Shown here piece after piece: positions 1-12,600 of a stretch of 64,000 bases of DNA. This DNA comes from Grammothele lineata. Its lineage: Eukaryota > Basidiomycota > Agaricomycetes > Polyporales > Polyporaceae. Position numbers and translations under genes: made by a program. Below the pieces are notes generated by a model. It had not been told where the DNA came from. It was given only the letters and a program-made list of their open reading frames with translations, and ran no database searches. The stretch lies in assembly GCA_002150815.3 (NCBI GenBank), contig NDFF03000020.1, forward strand, positions 1 through 64,000, in the 5' to 3' direction. How positions within the stretch are numbered: the first letter of the stretch is position 1; the number at the start of each line of letters is the position of its first letter.

Positions 1-186
1 AGGTATGTCTTGTCTATGTCTTGGGTCAATGAAGGCTGTCTTACAGATACCCTGAATTGTCTTGTAAATACCTCAACCCTTTTGTGCAGCTTTTAATGTA
101 TTTACCTAGCTTCATGATAAGTCTTGATATACGAGCCATTTAGTCTCTGTGCTCCAAAGTCTTCATTCAAGTCTTTACTTATGGTC

Positions 187-1609
187 TTAGCTGGTCTTAG
201 CCAAGACCAAGGGCAGTCTTGACAAGAATTTGACGCTGCCCAGTGAAGACCACTCAAAGACACCGGAAGACAGATGGACCTTTCCTGATGTAGCTGTACG
301 AGAAAGGTCCTCCCCAAGCGGCCCTCCAGCGAGCCGGACTCCCCCATCCTCCTCGATCTCAGGCGACCCTGCAAATAACGCTGGCTCGGAAGACGAGAGA
401 GCTGGACGAGCCGTTTCCAGCAGTGTCGTCTCGCTGCCTGACATGATCTCGCGGTACATTGACTTACGCCGACTGCTGAGCCGCTGAGATTGGGAGAACA
501 CTGGCACCCGGTCCTCGGTGATTTGACTCTCCCGGGAGGAAGGAGTTGCTTGCACTGCAGCAGGCGGGCACAGTTAATTCTTCTACGCAGGTTCCTCTAG
601 TAATACACAGAGTAAGACGCTCACCATCAAAGACTTCTATGACAGGACTCGATGTCGCCTTATTCCTTCTCCTTAGAATGAGAACGAGTGCACCGCACAT
701 AGCTATCAGAACTGCTGCGCCGAGAGCTGCACCGGCAATGATAGCTCGATGGCCCAGCTTATCTGAAGCTGCACTAGCTGAAGAAATGGGAAAGGAGGTA
801 TTTATGATCGTCGAGGTTGCGATCGTTGTCCACAGCTGAGAGGTAGCTTCAGCTTGAGAGTCGGTAGTCTCGACTACGATACTGGTCATTGTGAGAATGC
901 TGCTGTTCAACGCCGCTGCTGGAGGAAATAAGAGAGCTATTCGCACATCGTCGAGTACTGAACTTACGCATTACGGTGGGTATCGATTGAAAGGCTCCAA
1001 CATCCGTCTTAGTGGAAGTCATAGTCATTGGGTCACTCGTTGATGAAGACGTTGCTTCAACAGGTACGGATCGTGTGATAGTAGTTGTTGTAGACGAATT
1101 ATTTGCGTCCGACTCGCTAGGTGGAATTCCAGGTGTTCCCTTTATGACTACTTGCATCGCATCCAACATGATGCTTCCATGACCATGGTTGGCGATTTTG
1201 AGCGAATGGAGTGTCGTTGGTGCGAGTGAATGAGATACATAGAGCATAATGGGAAGCTGGTCATGAGCCGAAATCCGAGTTTTAGCAAAGATAATCGGCA
1301 CGCCGCCGTCTATTGTGAACGTCACGTTCGCAAAAGACAGGTTATGAGTGTCGTAATAGCCGTTTACAATGACCGCACTTCCTGTCAAAACCGTTTCAGT
1401 ACATGTTCTTGAGTAGTTGGATAATAAGGCGAACCGGTAAAAGAAAACACCGCAGAAGCGTCTGAGTTGGTCCAATGGCCTCCCTTCTGGTAGTACAACG
1501 ACTGTGCCTCGGTGTCGACGTATGTCCAATCGCCTGAATACGTAATGGCAACACTCTTGTCGTCGTAGCAGCTGGAGTTTGCACTAACTGTGCAAGAGGC
1601 AGGATCCAT
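187..1609 (-). CDS. Single-pass membrane protein, Ser/Thr-rich ectodomain
   Basis: Four exons splice cleanly: 1609-1435, 1381-968, 918-625 and 554-187 (phases 1,1,1), giving 416 residues. The ectodomain has the pattern common in agaricomycete surface proteins: a Y-S-G-D-W strand, then F-S-F-T-G, S-A-V-I-V-N-G-Y-Y and an F-T-I-D-G-G repeat. A Ser/Thr-rich linker follows, then one membrane helix (AIIAGAALGAAVLIAMCGAL), an R-R-R stop-transfer and a cytosolic tail with EEDGGVRLAGGPLGE. I see no clear signal peptide. The function is unknown; the fold resembles carbohydrate-binding-like beta-sandwich ectodomains, which is inference. The first intron uses an unusual GTTCGC donor, supported because it restores the family's T-G/S-A-V junction. 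The same intron position recurs in the genes at 24.5-25.8 kb and 26.5-27.6 kb. Confidence 0.75.
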
Positions 1610-2523
1610 AATCTTGAAGAGCGCTAAAAGGTGAACAGGTTCTCGGAGGTGAGCAAGAGGGGGTGTGGGTGTATGAAAGCGTGAGGGGCAACCACTTAGC
1701 AGTTATACAATCTATCGTGCTGATAGCTATCTGAACGGTATGCACAGGCACTGTCTACACCGTGATAGTTCTGATATCGAGGAGCCGAGGGCTACACCAA
1801 GTCCACGGAAGTTCTGTTGTCCTCGCGTGATAACAAACACCGTTTACTGCTTACCCGACCCTCCGCCGACAAGACGTACGCAAATCGCGATTCTGATGAG
1901 TGTTGCAATTTCCGCGTCAACAATATGTGATAAATTTGCCGGTGGCGTCGGGAAAAGCATAGAAGCTCCCATACGTACATAGAGAGAAGCGGAAGGTTAT
2001 ACGGGAACAATCAACTTACTTTTGGCGGTGAAACCATCTAATCTCCGAGCAGAGTCGTGGTAGCCACCTGAATCAACCAGTTGGGTTGTTCGGCATCCAC
2101 GTTGGTGCGGCGTCAAGAACTTCGAGTAGACAGGTCACGGTTTGTGCGAAGGCATGAAATACATCAAGCTAAAGCACGGGAATACTAAAGTTCTATGAAG
2201 CAGAAGAATTCGGCGAAGCCAAATGGTCGTTCAGAAATGTGGTCGATAGTGAGCGGCGACTAATCAGGAACGGAGTCACGTGAATACTCACGTCCTCCAC
2301 GTGGCGTCGACACTGCCCGTCTTGCAGCAGCGCCTCGATTGCCACTTCCTTGATGCCTGCAAAGTGACTTCAACGCACGACGCTTCTGCGATGTGAGGGA
2401 GTTGGGGAATTCTTCAAGGTGACAGTCCTCACGTCAATCTTCTCTGCTTCCACTGACGCCATATAGTCATTTCGCACTCCTCCGATCGCAGGGTCGCTGC
2501 GCCACTGTCTCCCTCGTCGATAA
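1610..2523. other. Intergenic stretch, nothing recognised
   Basis: Only short uninformative open frames are present. This probably contains the promoter of the minus-strand membrane-protein gene on its left; no specific element could be identified. Confidence 0.4.
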
Positions 2524-3748
2524 ATGGTTGATGACAATAAGGATATGCCGCCCTTGAACGATATGGACTTCTGTGACTCCCACGTCGCTCACAACTCGCG
2601 TGTTCCTCGTCTCGTTCGAGACCTATCAATCTTCGCAGAGGATGATCGTATGCTGGACGAGGTAGTCGACGTCCTTCACAAGTGCTGGGCTGTACATACC
2701 CTGCGATTATGCCTCACGAACCCTGACCTCCTTCCTGATATGGACCCTCCGCTTCTACAAGACCCTATGTGCCGACTGATGAATCCAGACGCCTTCATGT
2801 GATCTCACGATTGGCCGATATTCGACTACCCTACCTTCGCTGCTTCTCGAGCTTATCCGCCACTGCGACAGCAATTCTCTACTTCGTACACAACAACACA
2901 ACCATAGAAGTGCTCTTCCTCCGTCCCGCCCGCATGCACCTCGGAGCAGATGCTCCTCCTCAAGTTTTGCCACAGGGATGTCGTGTCCTCGAATTCACTG
3001 CCAGGCCGTTCTACTATCTCACGCCTGCTCGCGCGCTCACGCATCTGCATCTCACTGAGCACGACCCGTTCATAATCTAGACGATAATCCACCTTCTCAG
3101 CACGCAGCTCGTCAGCGGACGAGATACACGATGTGCCAGGCGGCTTGTTCTGGGACGGTGGGATCATCTGGTCCCTCGAAGAGCTGCTAGACACCTTCCC
3201 TTTCCTAGCTTATCTCGAAGTTCACATGAACGCGGTACGTTCGTTCTGCAGACCTATTTCTACAAGCTATATGCTCTTCTAACTCAACTTATCCTAGGAA
3301 CAATGCAACACCGTAATATTCGGTTACGACCAGCGGAGATTTGGACTCCATCCCATAGATTAGCATATACCGCGCTATGCGTTTTGGCGGGCTCCGGAAC
3401 CTAGGCCCGTGCCCATGATAATCGCATGGGTATTTAACTGCTCGTATGATCTTTCCAGTGCTATCTCGACGCAATGCGATCAGATGGCCGCGAATCCATT
3501 GCACATGTGGTTGTTGTGGTTGGGCGCGATGATGTATGGAGGAGTTCCGAATACGTCTATCAGGCTAGCGGAAGACGGGCGGACGATCGTGAAAGATGAG
3601 GGCTCGAGGTTGCGCAAGGTTACTGGAGGACTATATAGAGCGACGGGGGATAGCCTTACATGATCTCGATGCGCTGAGATATGCTACTGAGGTCCTCTAC
3701 TGCCTGTGGTGTAAGGAGGAGGAGGCGTTGGTGGCTCCGAGTCGCTAG
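2524..3748 (+). pseudogene. F-box/leucine-rich-repeat-like relic
   Basis: Several plus-strand frames in series read like basidiomycete F-box/LRR proteins: V-H-T-L-R-L-C-L, then L-P-Y-L-R-C-F and A-L-T-H-L-H-L-T, then a frame with S-L-E-E-L-L-D-T-F-P-F-L-A-Y-L-E-V, and a C-terminal stretch ending V-A-P-S-R. The frames change near 2790, 3080 and 3600 without convincing introns, and an in-frame stop follows the H-P-I-D segment near 3361. I therefore read it as a decayed gene rather than a working one. No F-box core motif is clearly visible, so the family call rests on the leucine pattern only. Confidence 0.4.
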
Positions 3749-4139
3749 TCTGCTCGCCAGTCTGCTGACGTTCTTGTATCTGGAGGTTACGCATTCAGTC
3801 ACGGACCGCATAGTATGTAACCTTAGGGGCCTACATACCGCGCCTGCCTCGTCATGTGTCGTCCCGCGGTCCCTTTCGTTCGTGTTTGAAATCGCAACGG
3901 TCGTAGTTGAGGAAGAATTGCCTTGCTGAACGGTGGCGTTATACAGAGACAGAAGTCTTGATTCTTCTGGTTTCTCATTGGGGACGCGTGCGTACAGAGG
4001 TCGCGCTGGTTCGATGAGCCTGTGGGGAGCGCGCGCCGCCCTGATGTGCGGGAGTCCACGCAGTGGAGTGCGAGAATATTCGTCGATAATATGCGCAGCA
4101 TCGGTAGCGTTGGCAGAACCTGTTTCCATGCACCCGCTG
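3749..4139. other. Intergenic, nothing recognised
   Basis: A long minus-strand open frame crosses this stretch, but splicing puts the neighbouring gene's stop at 4140. I see nothing else here. Confidence 0.35.
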
Positions 4140-4922
4140 TCAATGTTTGACCTTGACGTACTCTGGAGGGCGGAGACGATCCTGCGTGGGTATAGTATTG
4201 AGGATGCAGAGCAGATCTTCTGAAGTGCAGTCTTCCGCGAGTGCGATCTTTCGCTCGGTGGAATGTCTTTGTTAAAGGCTAGGGTGACACAGATGTGGGT
4301 GAACAAAGAACATAACACTATTCTTGACAGACGCACCTATCTGCTGGGGAGCAACAAATATCACTGGGTAGGTCCGTTGTGCCATTTCCTGCTTATCGCG
4401 CCGACGAAGATGCACCCAGACGCACAGGCCGCTGACACCGAGGCCGCCTACGAGGCACGCCAAAATGATAATCGCAGTTGTCATTGAGCTATTGGTAGCC
4501 GAAGGTCTTGTATGTACCCCTGAAGGGCTACATTTCCCTCCGATGGGCGTCGAATATAGGCAGGTCGCGTCTGATCCGGGAAGTACAACAAAGGATCCAG
4601 ATACCGCGCTGCGTCCATGGCTGTCGTTGACCTCGAATGCGATGGACGTCCCTGCGCTCACGTTTACCGTCCATGATGCAGGCGAGCCCGATATGCTGTA
4701 AAAGGATGCGTATGAAATGCGGGGAGCGCTTGAGGGAGCGAAAGCGAGCAGCGTGTACGGAGGAGTCCCGCCTGACCAGTCTACCAAGATAGCTTCACAT
4801 TGTGCTGGAGGATATGGTAGACCTAAGTAGAACGAGTTTTGAGACAACGCGCAAGGAAACAGGAAACAGAGTGTGATTTGCAGGACGATTGCGTGAACGC
4901 CTATGACACGACTTGAGACCAT
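4140..4922 (-). CDS. Secreted-domain single-pass membrane protein with PPxY tail
   Basis: Exons 4922-4337 and 4219-4140 join in phase 1 to give 221 residues. There is a signal peptide (leucine/phenylalanine-rich, residues ~8-27). An ectodomain of about 100 residues follows, with a Cys pair and the pattern C-x7-W-S-G-G-T-P-P-Y-T-L, W-T-V-N-V-S-A-G-T and V-N-D-S-H-G-R. Next come a Ser/Thr linker, one membrane helix and a short cytosolic tail ending R-P-P-E-Y-V-K-V-K-H. The ectodomain pattern is shared with the gene at 45.5-46.8 kb. The PPEY near the C-terminus fits a WW-domain ligand, as used by Nedd4/Rsp5 ubiquitin ligases. The biological function is unknown. An alternative downstream extension was rejected because it changes frame and loses the PPxY ending. 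Confidence 0.7.
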
Positions 4923-6657
4923 AGGCGGTAGTACGTCCGAGTAAGGAGTGCTGTATTCCGTGACAGGACTTCAAAAAGGGCTGTAATCTGTTGACGGAAT
5001 ATGAGACGTACCTAGGTTGTAGAAGAGGTTGCTGGACGTTCCTTCCGTTTAGTTGTAAGTATAATCTGCCCGAAGTCATCCCTCATAAACGAATACATTC
5101 CGTTGCTACAGAGTGCACGCTCGCTTCGTTCATCAGGAATAAATTCATGCTCCTTTTTTAGTCTTAGGTGCTCTTATTTCAACATTACTGGCAGTGTCAT
5201 ATCCATTGTGTCCTTATTGCATCTGAAGCCATCTTAGATGATCTGCTCAGCACTTAATCATCACACTCTTGTATTTGATGGCTTGATATTATCATATTAT
5301 TCTGTCTCTGCATCCGTCTTCTTGTATTTGACTGGTCTTGCACATTGGACAGTACTTATTGGGTAGCCATCTTTAAGCACAAGTAGAAGCCATTTTCAAG
5401 GTGATTCACAGTGTTTATAGGACCAAGTATAGCAGACTGAAATGGCACTCCAAACAATAAATGATGCCCTTTCCAGCCATCATGATGTTGAAGACAGCCT
5501 ATACCATTCAGATGATGTAAATGTCAAGAAAAGATGATCAAAGTGACAGCAGCACTCATCGCAATGATTTCAGATGCCACAGAGGGCTTCCAGCTAAAAC
5601 AAGGTAAACCTCATTAGCATAATATGCGTCTCACAGGTCATTAAAGCCCTCTCAGACCCTACAAGAATGCTGAACACTGCAATCAAGCCGTTGTACATAT
5701 CCGTTAATATATGCTGCATACCAGAGCCACTACATTTCAGATATCCACATATCGGTCTATACCACCCTCACATAGATCATATAGATTGAATACGATACAA
5801 AGACAACCCAAGCCATTCGTATCAAACAGTCCATACCGCTCATACAGCGAAGACGAGGCTTCAAGCATTCATGTGCTGGAGACCCTTCAGACCGTTCATA
5901 TGGCGCAGGCAATCCACACCGCTCATATTGCGAAGACGCTTCAAGTGTTCATGTGGTGGAGACACTCCAGACCGTTCATACGGCGAAGACGCTTCAGACT
6001 GTTTCCATCCCATGCAACCAATAACACCGTTCATATCCAACATGCCAGCATCATACGGAAGCAATTGTGATAGACGACTGATTACACAACAGGGAGCAGG
6101 GCGGGAAGGAATGCTAGTAGTGGGGGAATAGTGAATGTCCATAGCGACGACAGGGTTGAACCTGAGGGCAACAGCATTGAGCAACAGTACAGGGGGGGAT
6201 ATGGGCCGTCATCTGCACACGGGCCTGCGCTAGGGGACGACGGCAATGGAACATGGGGAGACGTTGAGACGATGCGGGCATCCATAGCAGCAGCATGCAG
6301 ATAGCGACGGGTAAGGCGAGCAGCAACATGATCCTATGAACAACCGGTAGCAATGTGAGAGCACAAACACAGGGAGAGCGACGAAATGTGAACGCGTGTA
6401 CAAAGATCCTCGGTTCTTCCACGACGAAAGGGGCCTACGCAAACGAGACGACGACGGCGACGAGAGCCGCAACGGCGGGCACAGCCTCGCACAAGGTGCC
6501 CCTGATCCTGCTGACGTCGGTCCATGCGCCTGCCAACCCTAGCAGCCTTACCGTGACGACAACGGCGGCGTAGCAGGTGCATAGGCTACGAGGGAGGGCA
6601 TCAGCCCCGTATACAGCATGACATTTATTGCTCACCACCGTTCATTCCTAGCCCGCA
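4923..6657. other. Intergenic, partly AT-rich
   Basis: Positions about 5080-5720 are clearly more AT-rich than the flanks and lack coding character. A small degenerate repeat sits at 5832-6002. From 6100 to 6640 only short overlapping frames occur on both strands, with no recognisable product. Confidence 0.4.
5832..6002. repeat. Degenerate minisatellite
   Basis: A motif of the form CCGYTCATAxxGCGAAGACG, or a close variant, recurs about four times, interspersed with CTTCAAGxxTTCATGTG and GAGACxCTxCAGACC. Units are about 27-55 bp and diverged. No coding meaning is apparent. Confidence 0.5.
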
Positions 6658-9600
6658 TCAGTCGTCCCCATCCTCATCAACTGACATGTCGGCAAAATCG
6701 AAATCGGGAGGCAGCCAATCCGGCGCCGTGTACTGGCCAGCTGCCTTCGCGCTCGCGCTCTCAGAACCAGCGCACTCCAAGATCTTCTGCAGGGTATCGG
6801 CGCGGAGCTTCTTGGCGACCGACGAGCAGTCGGTGGTCCACTTGCTGGACGACGTGCTTCGGAACTCGTTGTCGCGGGTCGTCTTGGTCGGGTCTGACGG
6901 GCAGACGGCATCCTTGACCTCCCACCGTCCCCGGCCATCCTTTTTTTCCTTAAAGCCGACCTGGTCGGAGGCCCAGAGGGTACAGGCGCGAGCCGCCTGT
7001 TTGCGTATTCAGTGAGCAGTGACAAGCGACGATGAAGGAGCGCGCACCGCAGCAGCGGCGAGACCGATGGCCCCATACGGGAAGTTGTCCTTGCCCTTGG
7101 GCGTGTATCCCTCAATGGGGACGGCGCCCTTTGTCGCCTCGAAGTGCGTGGCAAGAGAGGCCAGCACGATGGGGCTCTGGAACGCATTCTGCAATGATCG
7201 TCAATAACGAGCGATGGGGGAGAGCCGGCGGCGCACCTTGTGCGAGGTGCCCCAGAGGTCCTTGTACATGATCTGTTTTGTGACTACTAGCCGTTTGAGG
7301 ATCGCGCGGCGCTCATCGTTGTCAGAGAACTTGTCGTCATTTTCCAGCAGCCACTCGGACAGGGAGAGAACAGCCTTCCGGCCGAAGGCATGCTTCCACT
7401 CGCTTACCCGCTGCTTAACCTGCTCAAGGACTGAGATGAATAGCGAAGTAGATGGGGATCGAGGGCGTTAGTATGCGTACCAACTTGTGGAGGGTGTCGT
7501 CCTTGACGAAGGTCCAAACGAAGGCGCGCCCATAGCGGTTCTTGGGGCCATAGACAATATCCCATGCAGCTTGGACGGGGGCAACGGGGAGCGAAACCCA
7601 GGGGTTGCTGAAGGTGCCCACGATGGCTAAGACGGTGGGGAGAAAGATACGCCTCCACCGCGTCTCCTCCTTCAGCACCGGCGGCAGTTTCGCATTCCCA
7701 GACCCCGTCCCGGTGTCGCAGTCGATAACGATGGGCTAGATGGCGACACGATTAGAACGCTATCAGCAGAGGGCTGCATCCTTACCTTGTGCTCTGTGCT
7801 CCCATCGCCACCCTTAAGCCTGACGTCGCCTCCCTCTTCGTCCTCGTCTTCGTCCTCGTCCCCGCCCTCGTGCCCACCCTCATCTCCGCCCTCATCCTCG
7901 CCCCCGTCCCCGTCCCTGTCCCCGTCCTCGTCCTCGTCCTCGACCTCGTCCTCGACCTCGTCCTCGACGTCCTCGTCCCCATCCTCGTCCTCGTCCTCGT
8001 CCCTCACCTCAGACCCGTCCCCATCCTCGTCCTCGTCCTTCACCTCGGCCCCGAGCACATCGCCGACAAACTCAACACCCCCATCGCGCTCCTCGTCGCT
8101 GCCATCGCCGGTGACATCGATGACATCATCCTTAGCCGCGCCCTCATCATCGATCTCCATAGTGTCAAGGGCCACGGAGGAGTTGGCAGGGCGGCGGGGA
8201 GTGCGAGCTTTCAACTCCCGGCACCGCTTGAGGGCGGCGAAACCGTCTATAAGGGCGCCTGTGTCGCTGGCCTTCCGGACGCGCTTCGGTGTCTCCTTGG
8301 ACGGCGTGGCGGAGGCGCGCACGCCTTTCGAACGAGGCCGGGACGCATTCGAAGCGCTCGATGGTGGAGGCCCGGCAGCGGCCGATTGCGCTCGAGAGGA
8401 TGGGGCCGATCGAACTCGAGTGGGTACCGGGGCCGAAGCATTTCCGCGAGCCTTGGATGGCGGTCGGGACGTCGCTGGCGCTGAGGCGGCCTTGGTAGGC
8501 AGCGGGGCGGTTACGGCTTCAGCACCCTTTGCCTTGGTGGTGGCAGGGGCGGCCTTGGGCTTGCGGGGGGGCGCGTTTTTAGCAGGGATGGCCTTCTCAA
8601 CCTCCTCTATCTTGATGAGGGCCTGGTGACAATTTCAGGCCAGTCAACCGGATGGGATAAGGAATCGTATGGGTGCTCAAACTCACGGAGCCGGTGGTCC
8701 TACGACCAGGCGTGGTGTACGCAGCGGGGCTGGGCGCAGCCGCCTTCCTCTGAACCTGAGCTGCTTTCTCAAGGATCTGATTCTCCCTTCCATCAGCCTC
8801 GTCCTCAGAGCGTGCGTACCCAGCCTCCTGAGGGGCGGCAGGCTTTTTGGGCCTTTTCGCCTTCTTGCCCTTCGACTTCGTGGCGCTATAAACGAGGGGA
8901 TAGTGAAACAGCACAGGCGTCGAGGGGGCGCGTTCGAGGGTGAGCATAGTTGTAGGCGTGGATGTAGGGCGGATGGGCGTTGTAGGGCTATCGTCGTCAG
9001 CAATGTGGTTGAGTAGGAAGAGGCGCAGAGACATACGTGGCATCAGTCTCAGACACGTGCCCGGCCTCCTGGTACGCCGCACGTGCTTGAGCGATACGGA
9101 TGCGAACCGGAAGGCCGTCCCGGTCGGACTCGTCGGCATTGGACTTGGACTTTGATTTCTTTGAGGCAGGCAACTTGGAGGCCTCACCTTTCTTTTTGCC
9201 GGACGGTTTCGACACGGCCTTGCCCTTCTTCTTACCCTTGGCGGGGGCCGCCTCGTTGAGCCCACTGGGTGCTGACTCGGACTCGGACTCGGACTGGGAC
9301 GGCGAAGGGCTGGGGCTAGGGGTGGCCGCCTCCTCTGGAATGTCATCCATCGCAGGTGAGATAACGCGCTTGCGTTTAGACCTCCCTCTAACAGCGGCGG
9401 GGGTCTCGTTGCCACTACCGGTGCGAACTAACGCCTCCGCCATCGCCCGAGGCTGCTGCGACCGAGCAGCCGTTCGTCCAGACCTTCGCGCCGCCTGATC
9501 CTTAAGCATGGCCTCCTCCATCAGCGCAAGCTCCTTCAGGCCCTCCCTCCTCTCCTTCTTCTGGCGTGCAGCCTCCGCCTTGGCCGACTTGTCTTTGGAC

Positions 9601-9686
9601 CCGGCGGCCTTTCGAGCCGGACCCTTGACGATCTCACCGGGGTGGGCTTTGAGGGAGGAATCGCGAAGCTTCATGGGCGTTGTCAT
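6658..9686 (-). CDS. 902-residue basic/acidic protein, dispersed agaricomycete family
   Basis: Seven exons join with consistent phases: 9686-9037, 8987-8687, 8622-7786, 7735-7481, 7422-7237, 7188-7048 and 6996-6658. The ATG at 9686 has a good context (ccgccATGaca). The N-terminal ~600 residues are low complexity: Lys/Arg-rich segments with K-K-G-K runs, Pro/Ser/Ala linkers and a long Asp/Glu/Gly run (about 7800-8100). The C-terminal ~300 residues look folded: W-V-S-L-P-V-A-P-V-Q-A-A-W-D-I-V-Y-G, W-K-H-A-F-G-R-K, A-F-Q-S-P-I-V-L-A and P-Y-G-A-I-G-L-A-A-A. I recognise that C-terminal pattern from a large, high-copy family of agaricomycete hypothetical proteins (possibly the DUF6532 group, not certain). 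Nuclear location and nucleic-acid contact are inferred from composition only. The copy looks intact. Confidence 0.7.
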
Positions 9687-12600
9687 GGCGGTGGGCAACG
9701 AGAGGGTCGGGGAGGACACTGGGTGAGTGCGCAGAGGTACTGCAGGGAGGAGGACGGGCGTAGAGGTAGAAAGGCGAAGTGTGCCGGGAGCTTACAACGG
9801 AGTATAAACGCGTTGTCGGCGTCTGTTTGACAGAGTCGTCACCCACCGTCGTCCACGCGTTATTTAGTGTCATTCGCTTGTAGTTTGGCAGCATTCCATA
9901 CGACGGAACGTGAATACCACCAGGTTGACCGGTGACGACGTGATTATTGGGCATCATGATGGCTGAAAGAGGCAGGGGAGGGCACGCTCCGGGGCGCGTT
10001 CTTCGAGTGCTTCTAAACGCGAGAATGACGCGCACGTTATCGCGGTCACGTGCGTGTCAACAAGCTTCAAAGCGTATAACTTCCTGGAATTCTCCCCTTG
10101 CGCCGCACCGCAAGCAGCCGTTCGTCGAAACGCGCCCCTGCCATCCGGCGGCTGCTTGAATGGCCGCGCCCTCTCTCCTCTACATCCAGCCCATGAGCAG
10201 CCGTTCGTCGAAACGCGCCCCTGCCATCCGGCGGCTGCTTGCACGGCTGCGTTCCCTCCCTCAGTACCTCGATCCTATGAGCCGCCGTTCGTCGGAACGC
10301 GCCCCCGCCATCCGGCGGCTGCCCATGCGGTCTGCCTCAGCCCCGTACTCAACTGCACCAATTGCATGCTGCGCCGGTCGGCGATCTGCAATAGGCGACC
10401 AACAACGTCCATACACGGTGAGCAGCCCATTTTCAACACATCCACGCACAGGCCATGCAATCAGGAGGGCGTGATGGGCGTGGAGGTGGAGGTAGAGGGG
10501 GAATAGTTGGATTTTGGGGCGCGGGCTGCGGCTCATTTGGACCAGAGCCTTCATTCCGCTCACTCATCTTAGGCGGCGCGCATCGCCCATTGCTTTAAAC
10601 GCTGCCAGCCGGATGCATCGCGGGCGCGTCGTTGCGTTGAAGGAGGATTCATAGGGAACGGGTCCGTACTGAGACATAAATGTGCCCATATGGCATTTGG
10701 AAAATGATATCGATTGAACGATGGCGACTGCAACGAAATTCAACCAAATGAAAAACGCGTCGGAGGGTGAGGAGAAACGGGGCGAAGGGGGAACGCATGC
10801 GTGCGAAAGGAAGGGGCAGAAACTCGACGCGAGCATGCCAGTGGAAGGCATCCTGTACAGCGTCCGAGACAGGCGGAGGGAATGAATGTATAGCTAAGGC
10901 GCATGGAATGCGCGATGGCGAGCCGCCAAAGCCAATACCGTCCTTGCACGCCGTCCGTCCGCCATCGCCGCGACACAGGCGAGTGAGCTCGGCCGCCCTC
11001 ACGACCCCCCGCTGCTCTCACTCAGTTAGAAGCGACTGCCTGCCATCGCGCAGCTCCACCGTCAGCGGGTCCTCGCTTGTACAGCCGCCACCGCCCGGCC
11101 TTGGCACCATTGGACGTCGGCGGCCGGGTAAGCACAACGGGCTCCATGGGGGATAGCGTCTGCGTCGGTCCCGTCGAAGCTTGATCACGAAGGCTGTCGG
11201 CGGGTCCAAACGGAGAGAAGTAAACTCGATCGACATCGGCGAACAAAATCGATAACGCACCAACAGGGCCCGGGTGAGATATTGGATAAGTTCCGTCATC
11301 TGAACGACGCCTTCCACGCGCTGTTGGATCGAGGCATATCAGCATCTTACATGCAACACGCGCATCGAAACGCCCACGCACTTGCATCCACCGCGTGGTC
11401 GCCTAAGGAATCCGGAAGGGTCTGCCAAATTGGCGACGTGTTCGCCGTGGTAGCGGGTCTCCTCCAGATGACTAGGATCCTGCCCGCCATTAGTGCCATT
11501 CGCAGCTGTGGTGCCATTATGCGACGGCGCGATCCGTGGCGACTCCAGTATTCGCTCACCTTAGATCATCTCGTACGCTAGGTGCTCATCGCGCTGGCTT
11601 GCGTAGGGCCGTAAACAATCCAATTTCAACGTGTAATCGCGAGGAGTCCCCGCGGTCGTCCGCGATGTGGGCGAGTTCGGCGTCCGGATGGGCGTGACAA
11701 CGACCTCCGTGGAACAAGGCGCCGTACGGTTACGTCGCACCCAGTCCTATGGCAGAATATCCATGAAGGTAAGGGGCAGCGGATGAGTGCACGCGATATG
11801 GCGATCATCTGGGTTTTTGACACCTGATTCGCTTGTCATCGAGGGGAACCGCGAAGGAATAGGAATTGCGATCTGTGTTCAACGTTCAACAATGGACGAG
11901 GAACTGTCTACATGCCCTGAAATAGGGTTCCGTACCGAGCAGTTTGACCCCAACATGTTGGCCATCCTCCCAAGTGACGAACGCTTTCGTCGCTTGATCC
12001 GTAAAGGGTGGGCTAAATCCGGTACATTTTGGTCAATGCCTGTCTCTGAGCGACGAGCAATCAGTTTATGATGCCCACGCAGCGTTCACACGACTGTGAC
12101 TTACCCCTTTGCTTCTCGAACCAGAGATCCCGCCAAGTTGCGATATTCGCGTTGTCGACGACCCCATACCGATCGAATTTGGCCTGCGAAGCGTACTTTC
12201 GTCAGCGAACATAGGAGGAAACCGAAGGATGGCCTTACCGATACCGGCGGCGCAGAATCATACGGGGTTGTTGCGCTTGAGAAGGCATCTAGTGTCGTGT
12301 TACCTCGTGAAGGCGTCCCTTAACCGGCATACGGTAAGGTCGATGGGGGTGCGACATCGAACGGGGCGCTGCTCATGCTCGGTACCCGAGGAACGTGTTG
12401 GGGGAGGGACCGTGCTATGCGTGGTACTGCTAAGCGTCGTTGACGTACGCTTGTGGTCGCGCCCCGCTGCAAGCATCGGGGACGCTACGAGCGGACGGTT
12501 CGTAGTGAGCCGCTGCTGGCCGGAAGAAGCATGCGGACATGGGCCCATTTGATCCTGCTGGTACTGGTGAGGAAAGCGACATCGGGTCCCCAAGCGAGCC

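Noticed and set aside
3656..4336. Long minus-strand frame that could extend the membrane protein at 4.1-4.9 kb
   Set aside because: The splice at 4337/4219 enters a different frame that ends with a family-like PPEY tail at 4140. The longer frame lacks family features and overlaps the F-box relic.
7787..8629. Long plus-strand frame of Ser/Pro
   Set aside because: It is the antisense shadow of the Asp/Glu-rich run of the minus-strand 902-residue gene, whose exons have consistent phases.
10112..10320. Possible CRISPR array
   Set aside because: Only three units, spacer-like parts of ~38 bp, in a eukaryotic genome with no cas genes; better explained as a tandem hairpin repeat.
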